DNA of 64,000 nucleotides. Source: SB11 sp037968475 (GTDB lineage Bacteria; Bacteroidota; Bacteroidia; UBA8524). The translations under genes were made by a program, and so were the position numbers. The stretch is from positions 214,808 to 278,807 of the forward strand of contig JBBKVO010000018.1 in assembly GCA_037968475.1 (NCBI GenBank), in the 5' to 3' direction. The number at the start of each line of letters is the position of its first letter. The stretch's first letter is position 1. The notes beneath the pieces were generated by a model. That model was not told the origin of the DNA and made no database searches. It worked only from the letters and a program-made list of their open reading frames with translations. Below are positions 33,469 through 42,574 of this stretch, in pieces.

Positions 33469-34833
33469 ATGCAAAAACCATCAGTACCCAAAGGAACACG
33501 AGATTTTTCGCCACTGGTAGTAGTAAGGCGCAAGTATATATTTAATACCATTGAAGGGGTCTTTAAAAAATATGGCTTTAAGCCTATTGAAACTCCCAGT
33601 ATGGAAAACCTGAGCACCCTAACAGGCAAATACGGTGATGAGGGAGATACTTTGCTATTTAAAGTGCTAAACTCGGGCGATTTTGCCTCAAAAGCGAACG
33701 AGCAAGATTGGAACGAGCGCAACAGCAACAAACTGGTTTCTCAAATTAGTGAAAAAGGGCTGAGGTACGACCTTACAGTGCCTTTTGCCCGCTATGTAGT
33801 GATGCACCAAAACGATATTACATTTCCATTTCGCCGCTACCAAATGCAGCCTGTTTGGCGTGCTGATAGACCACAAAAAGGGCGTTACCGCGAGTTTTAC
33901 CAATGTGATGCCGATATTATAGGCTCTGATTCATTACTAAACGAAGCCGATTTAGTAATGATATATGCAGAGGCTTTTGAAAAACTGGGTATTAACGCTA
34001 CCATAAAAATAAACAACCGCAAAGTGCTAATGGGCATAGCCAAAGCACTGGGCATTGGCGATAAAGTAATAGCCTTTACTATTGCCATAGATAAGCTGGA
34101 TAAAATTGGCGTTGATGGTGTAAAAACCGAATTGATAAACAATGGTTTTACCCAAGAACAAGCCAATAGTGCTGCTGAAATAATACGTTTTACAGGTGAT
34201 AATGCCGCTACCCTAAATTACTTAAAAACTATTTTGGGCGATGAAGAAGAGGGCAAAAAAGGAATTGAAGAGCTGGAAAGTATTTTTAGCTACCTGCAAG
34301 CCGTAAACTTTGATTTTACTAAACTTAAAATTGACCTTACCCTTGCCCGTGGACTAAACTACTACACAGGTGCCATATTTGAAGTTACGGCCAACGATGC
34401 CCAAATGGGGAGCATTGGCGGTGGCGGACGGTACGACGACCTTACAGGGATTTTTGGGCTGAAAGGGGTTTCGGGTGTAGGTATATCATTTGGTGCCGAT
34501 AGGATATACGATGTGATGGAAGAATTAAATTTGTTTCCTACACAACAAGAAGCATTTACTCAACTTCTATTTTGTGGTATGAATGATGAAGCTATTACCT
34601 TTGCTATGCCATTGGCAGCAAAAGCAAGGCAGGCAGGCATAAATACCGAAATTTATCCCAGTGCAGCAAAGCTGAAAAAGCAACTTGATTTTGCAAATGC
34701 GAACCAAATAAACTACGCGGTAATTATTGGCGAAAGCGAAATACAAAGCGGTTTGCTCTCTGTAAAAAATCTGACAACAGGAGCACAGCAAAGTTTAACA
34801 ATTGAAGCTATTATTGCATTAATAAAGAACTAA
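33469..34833 (+). CDS. hisS: Histidyl-tRNA synthetase
   Basis: This 454-residue class II synthetase attaches His to its tRNA. It opens KPSVPKGTRDFSPL, has motif 2 within FRRYQMQPVWRADRPQKGRYREFYQCD, the histidine A loop ARGLNYYTGAIFEV, and motif 3 SIGGGGRYDDL with VGISFGADRI. The C-terminal anticodon-binding domain follows from about residue 360. The start is ATG 33469, since the family starts just before the P-x-G-T-R-D segment and the -7 element lies between this and the upstream ATG. hutH follows after 40 bases. Confidence 0.96.
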   Translation: MQKPSVPKGTRDFSPLVVVRRKYIFNTIEGVFKKYGFKPIETPSMENLSTLTGKYGDEGDTLLFKVLNSGDFASKANEQDWNERNSNKLVSQISEKGLRYDLTVPFARYVVMHQNDITFPFRRYQMQPVWRADRPQKGRYREFYQCDADIIGSDSLLNEADLVMIYAEAFEKLGINATIKINNRKVLMGIAKALGIGDKVIAFTIAIDKLDKIGVDGVKTELINNGFTQEQANSAAEIIRFTGDNAATLNYLKTILGDEEEGKKGIEELESIFSYLQAVNFDFTKLKIDLTLARGLNYYTGAIFEVTANDAQMGSIGGGGRYDDLTGIFGLKGVSGVGISFGADRIYDVMEELNLFPTQQEAFTQLLFCGMNDEAITFAMPLAAKARQAGINTEIYPSAAKLKKQLDFANANQINYAVIIGESEIQSGLLSVKNLTTGAQQSLTIEAIIALIKN

Positions 34834-34873
34834 ATATTGTACTAAAAATCAACCACTACTAAATAACACAACA

Positions 34874-36349
34874 GTGAGCCATCATAAAATAGACCGCATT
34901 CTTACCCTTGAAAATATATACACCTTACAACAAGAGGACGCTAAAATTGAACTATCGACCAATGCAATAAAACGCATACAAAAAAGTCGTGATTTTTTAG
35001 AAGCCAAACTAAAAGCCACTACCGAACCTATTTATGGTATAAATACAGGTTTTGGCTCGTTGTATGATAAACAGATTGATAATGCGTCTTTAAATACTTT
35101 ACAGCGTAATCTCCTTCTATCGCACGCTTGTGGTACGGGTGATGAAGTTCCACACGCTATAGTAAAGTTAATGTTATTGCTAAAAGCCCAGTCGCTTAGC
35201 TACGGACACTCGGGTGTGCAGCTAGAAACTGTGCAACGTTTGGTTGATTATTTTAACAACGATATTTTACCCGTTGTATACCAACAAGGCAGTTTAGGTG
35301 CATCGGGCGATTTAGCCCCACTTGCCCACCTTAGCCTTCCACTATTAGGCGAAGGTGAAATATACCATAACGGAAAAAAACTACACGGTAGCGAAGCCAA
35401 CAAAATTATTGGTAAACCTAATATTGACTTACAAGCCAAAGAAGGTTTGGCACTAATTAATGGTACGCAGTTTATGAGTGCCTACGGATGCTATTGTGTA
35501 TTGCAAGCCCAAACACTTACCCTTTGGGCTGATACCATTGCCGCCATTTCTTTTGAAGCATTTAACGGAAATATAAGAGCATTTGATAAACGTATAGCTC
35601 GGGTGCGTCCCCACAACGGACACATGCACACCTCAACCTATTTTTCAGAATTACTGCTTGATAGCGAAATGGTGAAGCAGCCCAATAAAGCTGTGCAAGA
35701 CCCATATTCTTTCCGTTGTATACCTCAAGTACACGGGGCAAGTAAAGATGCCTTAGAATACATCAAGCAAACCATACATACCGAAATTAACTCGGTAACG
35801 GATAATCCTTTAATATTCCCTGATGATGACGATATAATTTCAGGGGGGAATTTTCATGGTCAACCCATTGCCATGCCCTTAGATTATTTGGCTATTGCTA
35901 TGGCCGAATTGGGTAATATATCAGAACGTAGAACGTATTTACTTATTAGTGGACAGCGCGGTTTACCACCGTTTTTGGTAGCTGAACCGGGCTTAAATTC
36001 AGGTTTTATGATTCCCCAGTATACTGCGGCCAGCATAGTGAGTCAAAACAAGCAGTTGTGCTCGCCCGCATCGGTAGATAGTATTACGTCATCAAACGGG
36101 CAAGAAGACCATGTGAGTATGGGCGCAAATGCGGCTACTAAAGCCCACCGTGTAGTGCAAAACCTCGAACGTATTTTGGCTATTGAACTTTTTACAGCCA
36201 TGCAGGCTATTGATTTTAGAAGTCCATTAAAATCAAGCACGACTGTTGAAAAACTCCGCGAAAAATACCGCAAAGCCGTGCCCTTTGTTACTACCGATAT
36301 CTATATGCACCAACTAATTCAAGATAGTATAGCCTTTATGCAAAAATGA
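34874..36349 (+). CDS. hutH: Histidine ammonia-lyase
   Basis: This 491-residue enzyme removes ammonia from His to give urocanate, the first step of histidine breakdown. The Ala-Ser-Gly that forms the MIO cofactor is at residues 143-145 (GSLGASGDLAPLAHL). Other family landmarks are YGINTGFGSL and NSVTDNPLIFPDDD, and the active-site segment around SSNGQEDHVSMGANA is present. The start is GTG. Length is slightly short but complete. Its stop overlaps the start of the PorT-like gene (ATGA). hutU lies separately at 43761. Confidence 0.96.
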   Translation: MSHHKIDRILTLENIYTLQQEDAKIELSTNAIKRIQKSRDFLEAKLKATTEPIYGINTGFGSLYDKQIDNASLNTLQRNLLLSHACGTGDEVPHAIVKLMLLLKAQSLSYGHSGVQLETVQRLVDYFNNDILPVVYQQGSLGASGDLAPLAHLSLPLLGEGEIYHNGKKLHGSEANKIIGKPNIDLQAKEGLALINGTQFMSAYGCYCVLQAQTLTLWADTIAAISFEAFNGNIRAFDKRIARVRPHNGHMHTSTYFSELLLDSEMVKQPNKAVQDPYSFRCIPQVHGASKDALEYIKQTIHTEINSVTDNPLIFPDDDDIISGGNFHGQPIAMPLDYLAIAMAELGNISERRTYLLISGQRGLPPFLVAEPGLNSGFMIPQYTAASIVSQNKQLCSPASVDSITSSNGQEDHVSMGANAATKAHRVVQNLERILAIELFTAMQAIDFRSPLKSSTTVEKLREKYRKAVPFVTTDIYMHQLIQDSIAFMQK

Positions 36350-36972
36350 AAAAATTAACCCTCGCTATATTATTTCTATTAATAGGTATAGGCAGCTTTG
36401 CTCAACGCTTTGAAGGTGGACTTGTGGGAGGGCTAAATTTTACCCAGTTGGATGGTGATTTACTATCGGGGTATAATAAACTTGGCCTTCACGGTGGTTT
36501 TTGGGTACAATATCCTTTTAATGATAAATGGAGTACAGGATTAGAGTTTATTTACACCCAAAAAGGTGCATCAAGAAGTATTAATGAAGAAAATATTGCT
36601 TCTACCCGTACATTCGACCGTTTTCGCTTAAACTATTTTGAGGTGCCCTTATTTGCAGCCTATACCTATAAAAAGTTTACTTTCCAGGCAGGAGTAACAG
36701 GTGGCTACTTACTAAGTGCCAAAATTGAGGATTTTACAGGAAAAAGGGACTATAAAAGTTTTTTAAAGCCTTTTGAAACAGGGACTTTACTTGGATTGGC
36801 CTACCCAATTAATAAAAACCTGAATGTTCAGTTGCGCTACCACTACACCATTGCCTCTATTGCTAAGGGTGATAACCGCACTATATTCACTGATAACGGA
36901 TTTTCGAGGGTTATTTTAGGTTTGTACAATAACCTCTTTTCTTTAAGTATTAAATATAAATGGGATAATTAA
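36346..36972 (+). CDS. PorT/OMP_b-brl-type outer-membrane protein
   Basis: This 208-residue protein has a signal peptide (KKLTLAILFLLIGIGSFAQ). The body shows the Bacteroidota OMP_b-brl_2 pattern: FEGGLVGGLNFTQLDGD, WSTGLEFIYTQKGAS, RLNYFEVPLFAAYTYKKFTFQAG and an ending of FSLSIKYKWDN. It is likely an eight-stranded barrel. The ATGA overlap with hutH means it is probably translated from the same mRNA, which is an unexpected pairing. A role in uptake or envelope stability is inference only. Confidence 0.88.
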   Translation: MKKLTLAILFLLIGIGSFAQRFEGGLVGGLNFTQLDGDLLSGYNKLGLHGGFWVQYPFNDKWSTGLEFIYTQKGASRSINEENIASTRTFDRFRLNYFEVPLFAAYTYKKFTFQAGVTGGYLLSAKIEDFTGKRDYKSFLKPFETGTLLGLAYPINKNLNVQLRYHYTIASIAKGDNRTIFTDNGFSRVILGLYNNLFSLSIKYKWDN

Positions 36973-36997
36973 AGTTCTATCTATATAACCTTATCCG

Positions 36998-37906
36998 CTA
37001 AAAGTCTTCATAAATCATTTCTTTATTAATCATAGCTCCAGCTTTTGTACCTGCTGCTATGGCTATGGGTAAAGCCCTGAACATATTGGCATTATCCCCC
37101 GCAGCATATACACCTTCTACCGTAGTTTTTTGAAAATCGTCTACCATTATATACCCCATCTCGTTATACTCACAACCCAAGTCGGCGGGTAACTCACAAT
37201 GCTGTTTCATCTCTGGCCTAGCATACATAGCTTTTACAGCTCTTTGATTACCATTCGCAAACACAATTTTATTTATATATCCGGCTTTGTGTTCAAATTC
37301 GGCTATCTCGTCTTCAACAATTTCAATACCTTTTGATTGCAATTTCTGCATTTGCTCGGCTACAATTAGCGATTTACCATTTGTATAAATGGTTAGTTTA
37401 TCCGTCCAGTGGCTTATCATTTTAGCAAACTCAAAAGCAATTTCCCCATTTGCTAAAATTCCCGTTTCCTCATTTTTTACCTCATAGCCGTGGCAATACG
37501 GGCAATGCAATACCGAGATACCCCAACACTGGGCAAAGCCTTTTATATTCGGCATGATATCTTTCATACCTGTGGCAAAAATTAATGTTTTAGCAAAAAA
37601 TACATCGTTGCTTTCCGTGCCTATTTCAAAGCCATTTTCTGTTTTATCTGCTTTTACTGCTAAATCTTTTTTAAGACTAACCGTAGGATATTGTAATACC
37701 TGATTAAGCGCGCTTGCAGCAATACTTGCAGGTGTTTCTCCATCGTGCGTAATGAAATTGTGTGCCTGTGGGGTTTGAATATTACAAGGCTTTCCGCTAT
37801 CTAGTATTAATACTTTCCTTAGCGACCTACCCAATGTCATAGCAGCCGAAAGACCTGCATAACTACCTCCAATAATAATTACATCAAAGCTATTATCTGT
37901 TTTCAT
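36998..37906 (-). CDS. Thioredoxin-reductase-like FAD/NAD(P)H oxidoreductase
   Basis: This 302-residue protein has the FAD fold at the N-terminus (DVIIIGGSYAGLSAAMTLGR), a redox pair at Cys135 and Cys138 (LHCPYCHGYE), and a C-terminal FAD-contact segment GVYAAGDNANMFRALPIAIAAG. The NADPH-binding fold lies between. The CPYCHG form is that of TrxR-like proteins related to GliT and HlmI rather than classical TrxB (CATCDG). The disulfide substrate may be a small molecule or a thioredoxin; this is unresolved. It is convergent with the PorT-like gene. Confidence 0.88.
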   Translation of the reverse strand: MKTDNSFDVIIIGGSYAGLSAAMTLGRSLRKVLILDSGKPCNIQTPQAHNFITHDGETPASIAASALNQVLQYPTVSLKKDLAVKADKTENGFEIGTESNDVFFAKTLIFATGMKDIMPNIKGFAQCWGISVLHCPYCHGYEVKNEETGILANGEIAFEFAKMISHWTDKLTIYTNGKSLIVAEQMQKLQSKGIEIVEDEIAEFEHKAGYINKIVFANGNQRAVKAMYARPEMKQHCELPADLGCEYNEMGYIMVDDFQKTTVEGVYAAGDNANMFRALPIAIAAGTKAGAMINKEMIYEDF

Positions 37907-37952
37907 GTGCTCTCTTATTTCTGATATTTTTTACTTCATTTTAAACAGAAAC

Positions 37953-37999
37953 AAAAATAGTCATTAAATGCAACTTAGTTGCATTTAATGACTATTTTT
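37953..37999. terminator. 23-bp perfect palindromic terminator
   Basis: Bases 37953-37975 and 37977-37999 are exact reverse complements around a single T, with A5 at one end and T5-T6 at the other. It lies 17 bases beyond the stop of the C1 peptidase gene (minus strand) and would work in both directions. On the minus strand it also overlaps a TATTTTTG match (37952-37959) that could serve the TrxR-like gene. Confidence 0.8.
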
Positions 38000-38015
38000 T
38001 TAGAAACACTATTGA

Positions 38016-39191
38016 TTACTTCTTAATCCCTAGCTTTTTAGCAATGTCTTTTGGTAATGCATCTTTATGAACCAAAATATTAGTGGTTTTGTATAATACA
38101 TACTGACGAGAGGCATAGATATATCCTCCGCAGTTATTGCCATCATAGCTTCCCCACGAGTTTTTAACCTTATAGTATACAGTACCTTGTTGGTCTTTCA
38201 TTATACCGGTAATGTGCATGCCGTGGTCGTCTTGCGTGGTATAATTGTCAAACGCATCTTGACGATTGGCTTGGGTGATTTCTTTTTGAGCAACAGGCTC
38301 AGTAAAGGCTTTTTCGCGATCAGCAGTTGCAGCGTTTTCCCACTCATCATCGGCAGGCACAATAGCTAAACCACTTTTCCAGTTAAAACCTTTTTCGCTC
38401 ACATCTGCCGCCCATGATACTCCGTAGCCATTAGTTACAGCATTTTCTATCACTTGGTCAAATTCATTAATAGGTAGGTTATAGCAAGTACCCCACAACC
38501 AATTATCAGGAACTTCCAACGCAAACTGGCTATAAAAAGGATGATGATTGTATGATGTTATGGCAACATAATCATCCATATTTAAACCCAAAAACTGAGC
38601 AAATGATTTTGGAGTATACTTTTTTCCGTTATACGTAAACTCTTTAGGCTCTTTACCCAAATAAGCATCCAACACACCGTTTATAGCATTTTGCCATACT
38701 TGGCTTAGTTTATTGTTATTTTTAGCCCCTACAATAATATCAGCCATTGCTTTTACCATTGCATCCAACTCGTTATGGACAGGGTTAGCATCACCTGTAA
38801 TAATAGCGCTGCTATCGGCACTGGCAGGTATAATACCGTAGTTTTGCCATACATACTTTGCATCGTGAAAAGCTCCACCAGGGCCTAAGTTAATTTCGCC
38901 GTGCATACGCACATACTTTTTTACTTTATCCTCGTAGGCTTTGCGCACTATATACATAGGCGCTAGTTTAATCTCTCCCTTACCCGTGCGTATCAACTCA
39001 CTTTCAAAAAAAGATAATGACGAGTAACTCCAGCAAGTGCTTGATCGGTTTTGATTACCTACACCAGTAGCTTCAATATCTTTAACAGTAACGAACTTAT
39101 AGTTGCTGCCTTCTTTATTAGTAAATGTGGTTTGGGCTTGTGAAAATGTAAACGCTGCAATGCACAGCGCACTAAATAGTAATTTTTTCAT
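38016..39191 (-). CDS. Secreted C1B (bleomycin hydrolase/aminopeptidase C-like) cysteine peptidase
   Basis: This 391-residue protein has a signal peptide (KKLLFSALCIAAFTFSQAQ), unlike cytoplasmic PepC/bleomycin hydrolases. The catalytic triad can be placed: Cys53 (NRSSTCWSYSSL), His323 (DDHGMHITGI) and Asn344 (VKNSWGSYD). The length fits the C1B subfamily, known to form hexamers with aminopeptidase activity. It should act in the periplasm or outside the cell. A TAAGTTTG element is 33 bases upstream and a perfect palindromic terminator is downstream. Confidence 0.9.
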   Translation of the reverse strand: MKKLLFSALCIAAFTFSQAQTTFTNKEGSNYKFVTVKDIEATGVGNQNRSSTCWSYSSLSFFESELIRTGKGEIKLAPMYIVRKAYEDKVKKYVRMHGEINLGPGGAFHDAKYVWQNYGIIPASADSSAIITGDANPVHNELDAMVKAMADIIVGAKNNNKLSQVWQNAINGVLDAYLGKEPKEFTYNGKKYTPKSFAQFLGLNMDDYVAITSYNHHPFYSQFALEVPDNWLWGTCYNLPINEFDQVIENAVTNGYGVSWAADVSEKGFNWKSGLAIVPADDEWENAATADREKAFTEPVAQKEITQANRQDAFDNYTTQDDHGMHITGIMKDQQGTVYYKVKNSWGSYDGNNCGGYIYASRQYVLYKTTNILVHKDALPKDIAKKLGIKK

Positions 39192-39223
39192 GCGATAAAT
39201 TTAAGTGCACATGAAATTATAAA

Positions 39224-39231
39224 CAAACTTA
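39224..39231 (-). promoter_or_regulatory. Candidate -7 element of the C1B peptidase gene
   Basis: The minus strand reads TAAGTTTG; the predicted leader is about 25 bases. Confidence 0.4.
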
Positions 39232-39280
39232 TTATGAGAAATAAGAAAACGACTAAAGTAACTGTATGATGGGATAAACG

Positions 39281-40948
39281 CTAGCGGTTTACCAAAAGAC
39301 GAGCACGGTAGTTTTGCCCTACGACAGAAGCAATAACTATTTGGTAGATACCTTGAGGCAAATTAGCCACTGAAATGGTTTGTTGATTATTGCTAACCTC
39401 TTGTATAGCAACTTGTGCCCCTATACTATTTAGTATAGTAATATTTATGGGCTGTCCATTGGTAGATAAGGTTTCAAAAGGAATAAATACCTCACCTGAA
39501 GCAGGATTAGGATATACTTTTATATCTGTATAATTTACTTTAGCTACTGAGGAAGCTTCATTTATCATATACTCAAAACTTCTGTCAACGTTAATACGAC
39601 CCGCCCCCATTTTACCAGTGTAAGAAGGGTTCTTCCAATCAATATTATCGCACCCTCCTTTTAAAATGGCTTCAATATCTCCCACTCTATCTGGTTCGCT
39701 TGAAAGTATAAGACCTATAAGACCCGAAACTATGGGTGCAGCCATTGATGTCCCACTCATATAACCATATCCTTGGTCGCCACTAGCAAGAGTACTGTAA
39801 ATATTATCACCTGGAGCCATTACATCAATATCGTCGCCATAATTAGAAAAGTCTGAAATATGATCGTCTTTATCTGTTGCTCCAACACCAATTACTCCAT
39901 CATAAGCAGCGGGATAATATTTTGTAGGAGAACTATTATTTTTAATATTACCAGCAGCAGCAACAACTATTATACCTTGTTTACGTGCATCTCTAATAAT
40001 ATCCTCAACAGCTTTATCATAAATAGTAGTTGAAAAAGAACAATTAATAATATCTACTTTACGTTCAATAGCATACTCAAATGCCTCAACTATATAAGGT
40101 AAACTTAAATCATCAACTTTACCTTCTGAATTAGCTTTACTACTTGCTGCTTTTATACAAACTATACGATTATTTATGCCTAATGATGCTATGCCTAATC
40201 CATTATCTGCAGAAGCAGCTACAATACCCGCAACGTGTGTACCATGCCATCCAAATTGAGGATTAATACTTAAAGGCAAGTTTCTAGGACGAGGGATCGG
40301 AGCTGGGTCTGGGTCATTATCAGCTACATCCCAACCAAAATAGTCATCAATATACCCATTCCCATCATTGTCAATACCGTCATTGGGTATCTCTGATTTA
40401 TCCGGATTATGTGGGTCTATATTCCATGCTATTCTCGAAAATAAATCTTCATGGGTATAGCGTACACCGTTATCAATAATGGCAATAGTTTTTTCATTAG
40501 TAATACGCGAAGACCAAGAGGCATCCATATTGATAGTTCTAAAATACCATTGTTTCTCTTCGTCCAACTCAACGGGCTTAAACTGTATATAATATACAGG
40601 AATGCGTTGTGCGTACTCAATATTTGGGTTGTGGTTCAGTTCATCTAAAAGTTCCGACATATCGGCACCCTCTTTTAACTTCACCTTATACAAGTTTTTT
40701 GTGCTATTTAGTTTCCCCTTAAAGGGGCTGATCATACTTACCCCATTGTGAGCTTGAATAATACTCCATACTTGCTTTACAGCATCGGGATTATCTGGAT
40801 GAGGTATGTATTGAACTAAGTTTTGTGGTTGGTTAAATTTAAGTTTTACATACAACTCATTAGCTACAAAAGCACTGTCATTGCCACTTTGGGCAAAAGC
40901 CTGCACTACAGTAAAAAAAGCCAATAGATATAGTAAACCTTTTTTCAT
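39281..40948 (-). CDS. T9SS-secreted S8 subtilisin-like serine peptidase
   Basis: This 555-residue protease starts with a signal peptide and an inhibitor-like prodomain (to about residue 120). The S8 triad is complete: Asp159 (IAIIDNGVRYTHED), His235 (WHGTHVAGIVAA) and Ser401 (SGTSMAAPIVSG), with the oxyanion Asn334 (AAAGNIKNN). The last 75 residues form a T9SS sorting domain (IKVYPNPASGEVFIP, QGIYQIVI, RARLLVNR). It should degrade proteins outside the cell. A TAACTTTG element lies 35 bases upstream. Confidence 0.95.
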   Translation of the reverse strand: MKKGLLYLLAFFTVVQAFAQSGNDSAFVANELYVKLKFNQPQNLVQYIPHPDNPDAVKQVWSIIQAHNGVSMISPFKGKLNSTKNLYKVKLKEGADMSELLDELNHNPNIEYAQRIPVYYIQFKPVELDEEKQWYFRTINMDASWSSRITNEKTIAIIDNGVRYTHEDLFSRIAWNIDPHNPDKSEIPNDGIDNDGNGYIDDYFGWDVADNDPDPAPIPRPRNLPLSINPQFGWHGTHVAGIVAASADNGLGIASLGINNRIVCIKAASSKANSEGKVDDLSLPYIVEAFEYAIERKVDIINCSFSTTIYDKAVEDIIRDARKQGIIVVAAAGNIKNNSSPTKYYPAAYDGVIGVGATDKDDHISDFSNYGDDIDVMAPGDNIYSTLASGDQGYGYMSGTSMAAPIVSGLIGLILSSEPDRVGDIEAILKGGCDNIDWKNPSYTGKMGAGRINVDRSFEYMINEASSVAKVNYTDIKVYPNPASGEVFIPFETLSTNGQPINITILNSIGAQVAIQEVSNNQQTISVANLPQGIYQIVIASVVGQNYRARLLVNR

Positions 40949-40982
40949 TATTTGTAACCTTGTCTTAATTAAGACGACATAT

Positions 40983-40990
40983 CAAAGTTA
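40983..40990 (-). promoter_or_regulatory. Candidate -7 element of the subtilisin gene
   Basis: The minus strand reads TAACTTTG; the predicted leader is about 28 bases. Confidence 0.45.
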
Positions 40991-41040
40991 AACATTGATA
41001 GTCTAAATAAAAAATTTATTCGTCGATTTTATTTACGCAA

Positions 41041-41074
41041 CAAAAAGCCCCGAAACCTTACGGCCTCAGGGCTT
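41041..41074 (-). terminator. Probable terminator after the sigma/anti-sigma-barrel pair
   Basis: AAGCCC (41045-41050) pairs with GGGCTT (41069-41074); on the minus strand a TTTTTG run follows. The 18-base interior can fold only partly. It lies 35 bases past the stop at 41109. Confidence 0.55.
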
Positions 41075-41108
41075 ACACCTAACCAATGATTTATTTTTAC
41101 TTTATTGT

Positions 41109-42548
41109 TTAAAACTTAAATGCCAGCCCTGTATTTAATCCTACTGAATAGGGTTTGATATCAACTTCGTATTTCTCATCAGCAGCATTGGTAATAGCTT
41201 TGCGATAATTCACACCCAAAGTTGCTACCCAATATTTCCCAATACTGTATTGCATACCTATCGAACCACTTAGCATATAATAACTTTTATACATATCGTT
41301 AAATGGTTTTGCTTGGGCTGCTGAAGGAGGAATGAAAGCATTTCCATAATTAGCCTCGAATAAATAATAACTATGATTTTTTAGCATATTATACGCGACA
41401 CCTCCAGACACCACTATGCCTAGCCCTTTGTATACTTCGCGGCTATATCCAATTTCTAAAGGTATTTGCACATAGTTGTATGTGTTTTTATGTTGAGTAG
41501 TATTTCCTACGGCGACACTATCGCCAGGGTTGCCAAAATATGCAGACGCACGAGGTATACTCTTCTTATGTATATCATATCGTACTTCCTCACTGGTTTG
41601 ATACATACTTACCCCTGATTTTATAAAGAAATTTTTAATTGGATAAAAACCGAACTCAAAACCATACGTAGGGCTATAACTTTTTTGCTCAAACTTATTT
41701 CGCTCTTTAGCTGGGAGGTATGATAACGCTACATTTATATCAGCAACCGTCCGAAAAGTTTGATTGTACCCGAACATTAACCCTACAAACCAACGTTGTT
41801 TCTTTTCGGCATCAGTTATTGAAGTAGCGGCAGGTGAAACGGTTGGTTTGTTCTCGTCAGTTTTTGCTCCATCGCCTTCTTGTTCGTTTAAGTTCTCGCC
41901 AATTACAATTGGTTGCTCGCCTTCCGTAGCAGAAGGTATATTTTCTCCTTCAACAGGCTTGGCAGTGTTAGCTTGAGTTTCTGAACCTTCATTATTAGTA
42001 GTAGATGGAATTGTAGGTACACTGCTGCCATTATTTAGTTCGGTATTATCTCTATTAGTTATAGGTGTAGTACCGCCTCCATTATTGTTTGTTGTTGGGC
42101 GACGTGTATGTTGAGTTGGCGTAGCTGCATTAGTAGTGCCACCATTAGCAGTAGTTGGAGTGCTTGTATTTGGCACAGTAGCTATTGGGGCTGCTTCAGT
42201 TTCAGCAAGTAGGGTTTCACTACCGCTTACTGAACCATTATTGGGTGTATTATTTACATCGCCACTAACTTGAGTTTGTGCAGGAGTTTGCTGCACTGTT
42301 TGCTTGTTTTGAGGTTCACCTCCAAATACCAAAAAGCCAATTATGCTACCCGCAAGCACTATAATAGCTACTGATGATAGCCACCACAAAAATCTCTTTT
42401 TACGGTTGATATCACGCTCGTCCATCTCGTGCTGTATGCGATCCCAAACACTTCCCGAAAGTTCAGGCTCGTACGCATCCATGCGCTGCCTCAACTTTCG
42501 TTTCAGTCCGTCGTTTTCGTTATACTCGTTTATATTCACAATTTTCAT
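41109..42548 (-). CDS. Anti-sigma-like/outer-membrane-barrel fusion protein
   Basis: This 479-residue protein has three parts. Residues 1-52 are charged and cytoplasmic in character (ENDGLKRKLRQRMDAYEPEL, then SVWDRIQHEMDE), like Bacteroidota anti-sigma N-termini. A single membrane helix covers about 53-75 (FLWWLSSVAIIVLAGSIIGF). A Thr/Asn/Pro-rich linker runs to about 245. The final 230 residues have PorT/OMP_b-brl features (FVGLMFGYNQTF, YGFEFGFYPIKNFFIKSGVS, YSVGLNTGLAFKF). There is no signal peptide. It directly follows an ECF sigma gene (26 bases), so it may control that factor. Confidence 0.8.
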   Translation of the reverse strand: MKIVNINEYNENDGLKRKLRQRMDAYEPELSGSVWDRIQHEMDERDINRKKRFLWWLSSVAIIVLAGSIIGFLVFGGEPQNKQTVQQTPAQTQVSGDVNNTPNNGSVSGSETLLAETEAAPIATVPNTSTPTTANGGTTNAATPTQHTRRPTTNNNGGGTTPITNRDNTELNNGSSVPTIPSTTNNEGSETQANTAKPVEGENIPSATEGEQPIVIGENLNEQEGDGAKTDENKPTVSPAATSITDAEKKQRWFVGLMFGYNQTFRTVADINVALSYLPAKERNKFEQKSYSPTYGFEFGFYPIKNFFIKSGVSMYQTSEEVRYDIHKKSIPRASAYFGNPGDSVAVGNTTQHKNTYNYVQIPLEIGYSREVYKGLGIVVSGGVAYNMLKNHSYYLFEANYGNAFIPPSAAQAKPFNDMYKSYYMLSGSIGMQYSIGKYWVATLGVNYRKAITNAADEKYEVDIKPYSVGLNTGLAFKF

Positions 42549-42574
42549 TGCTTTAATGCTTATTCGCTACTGTA

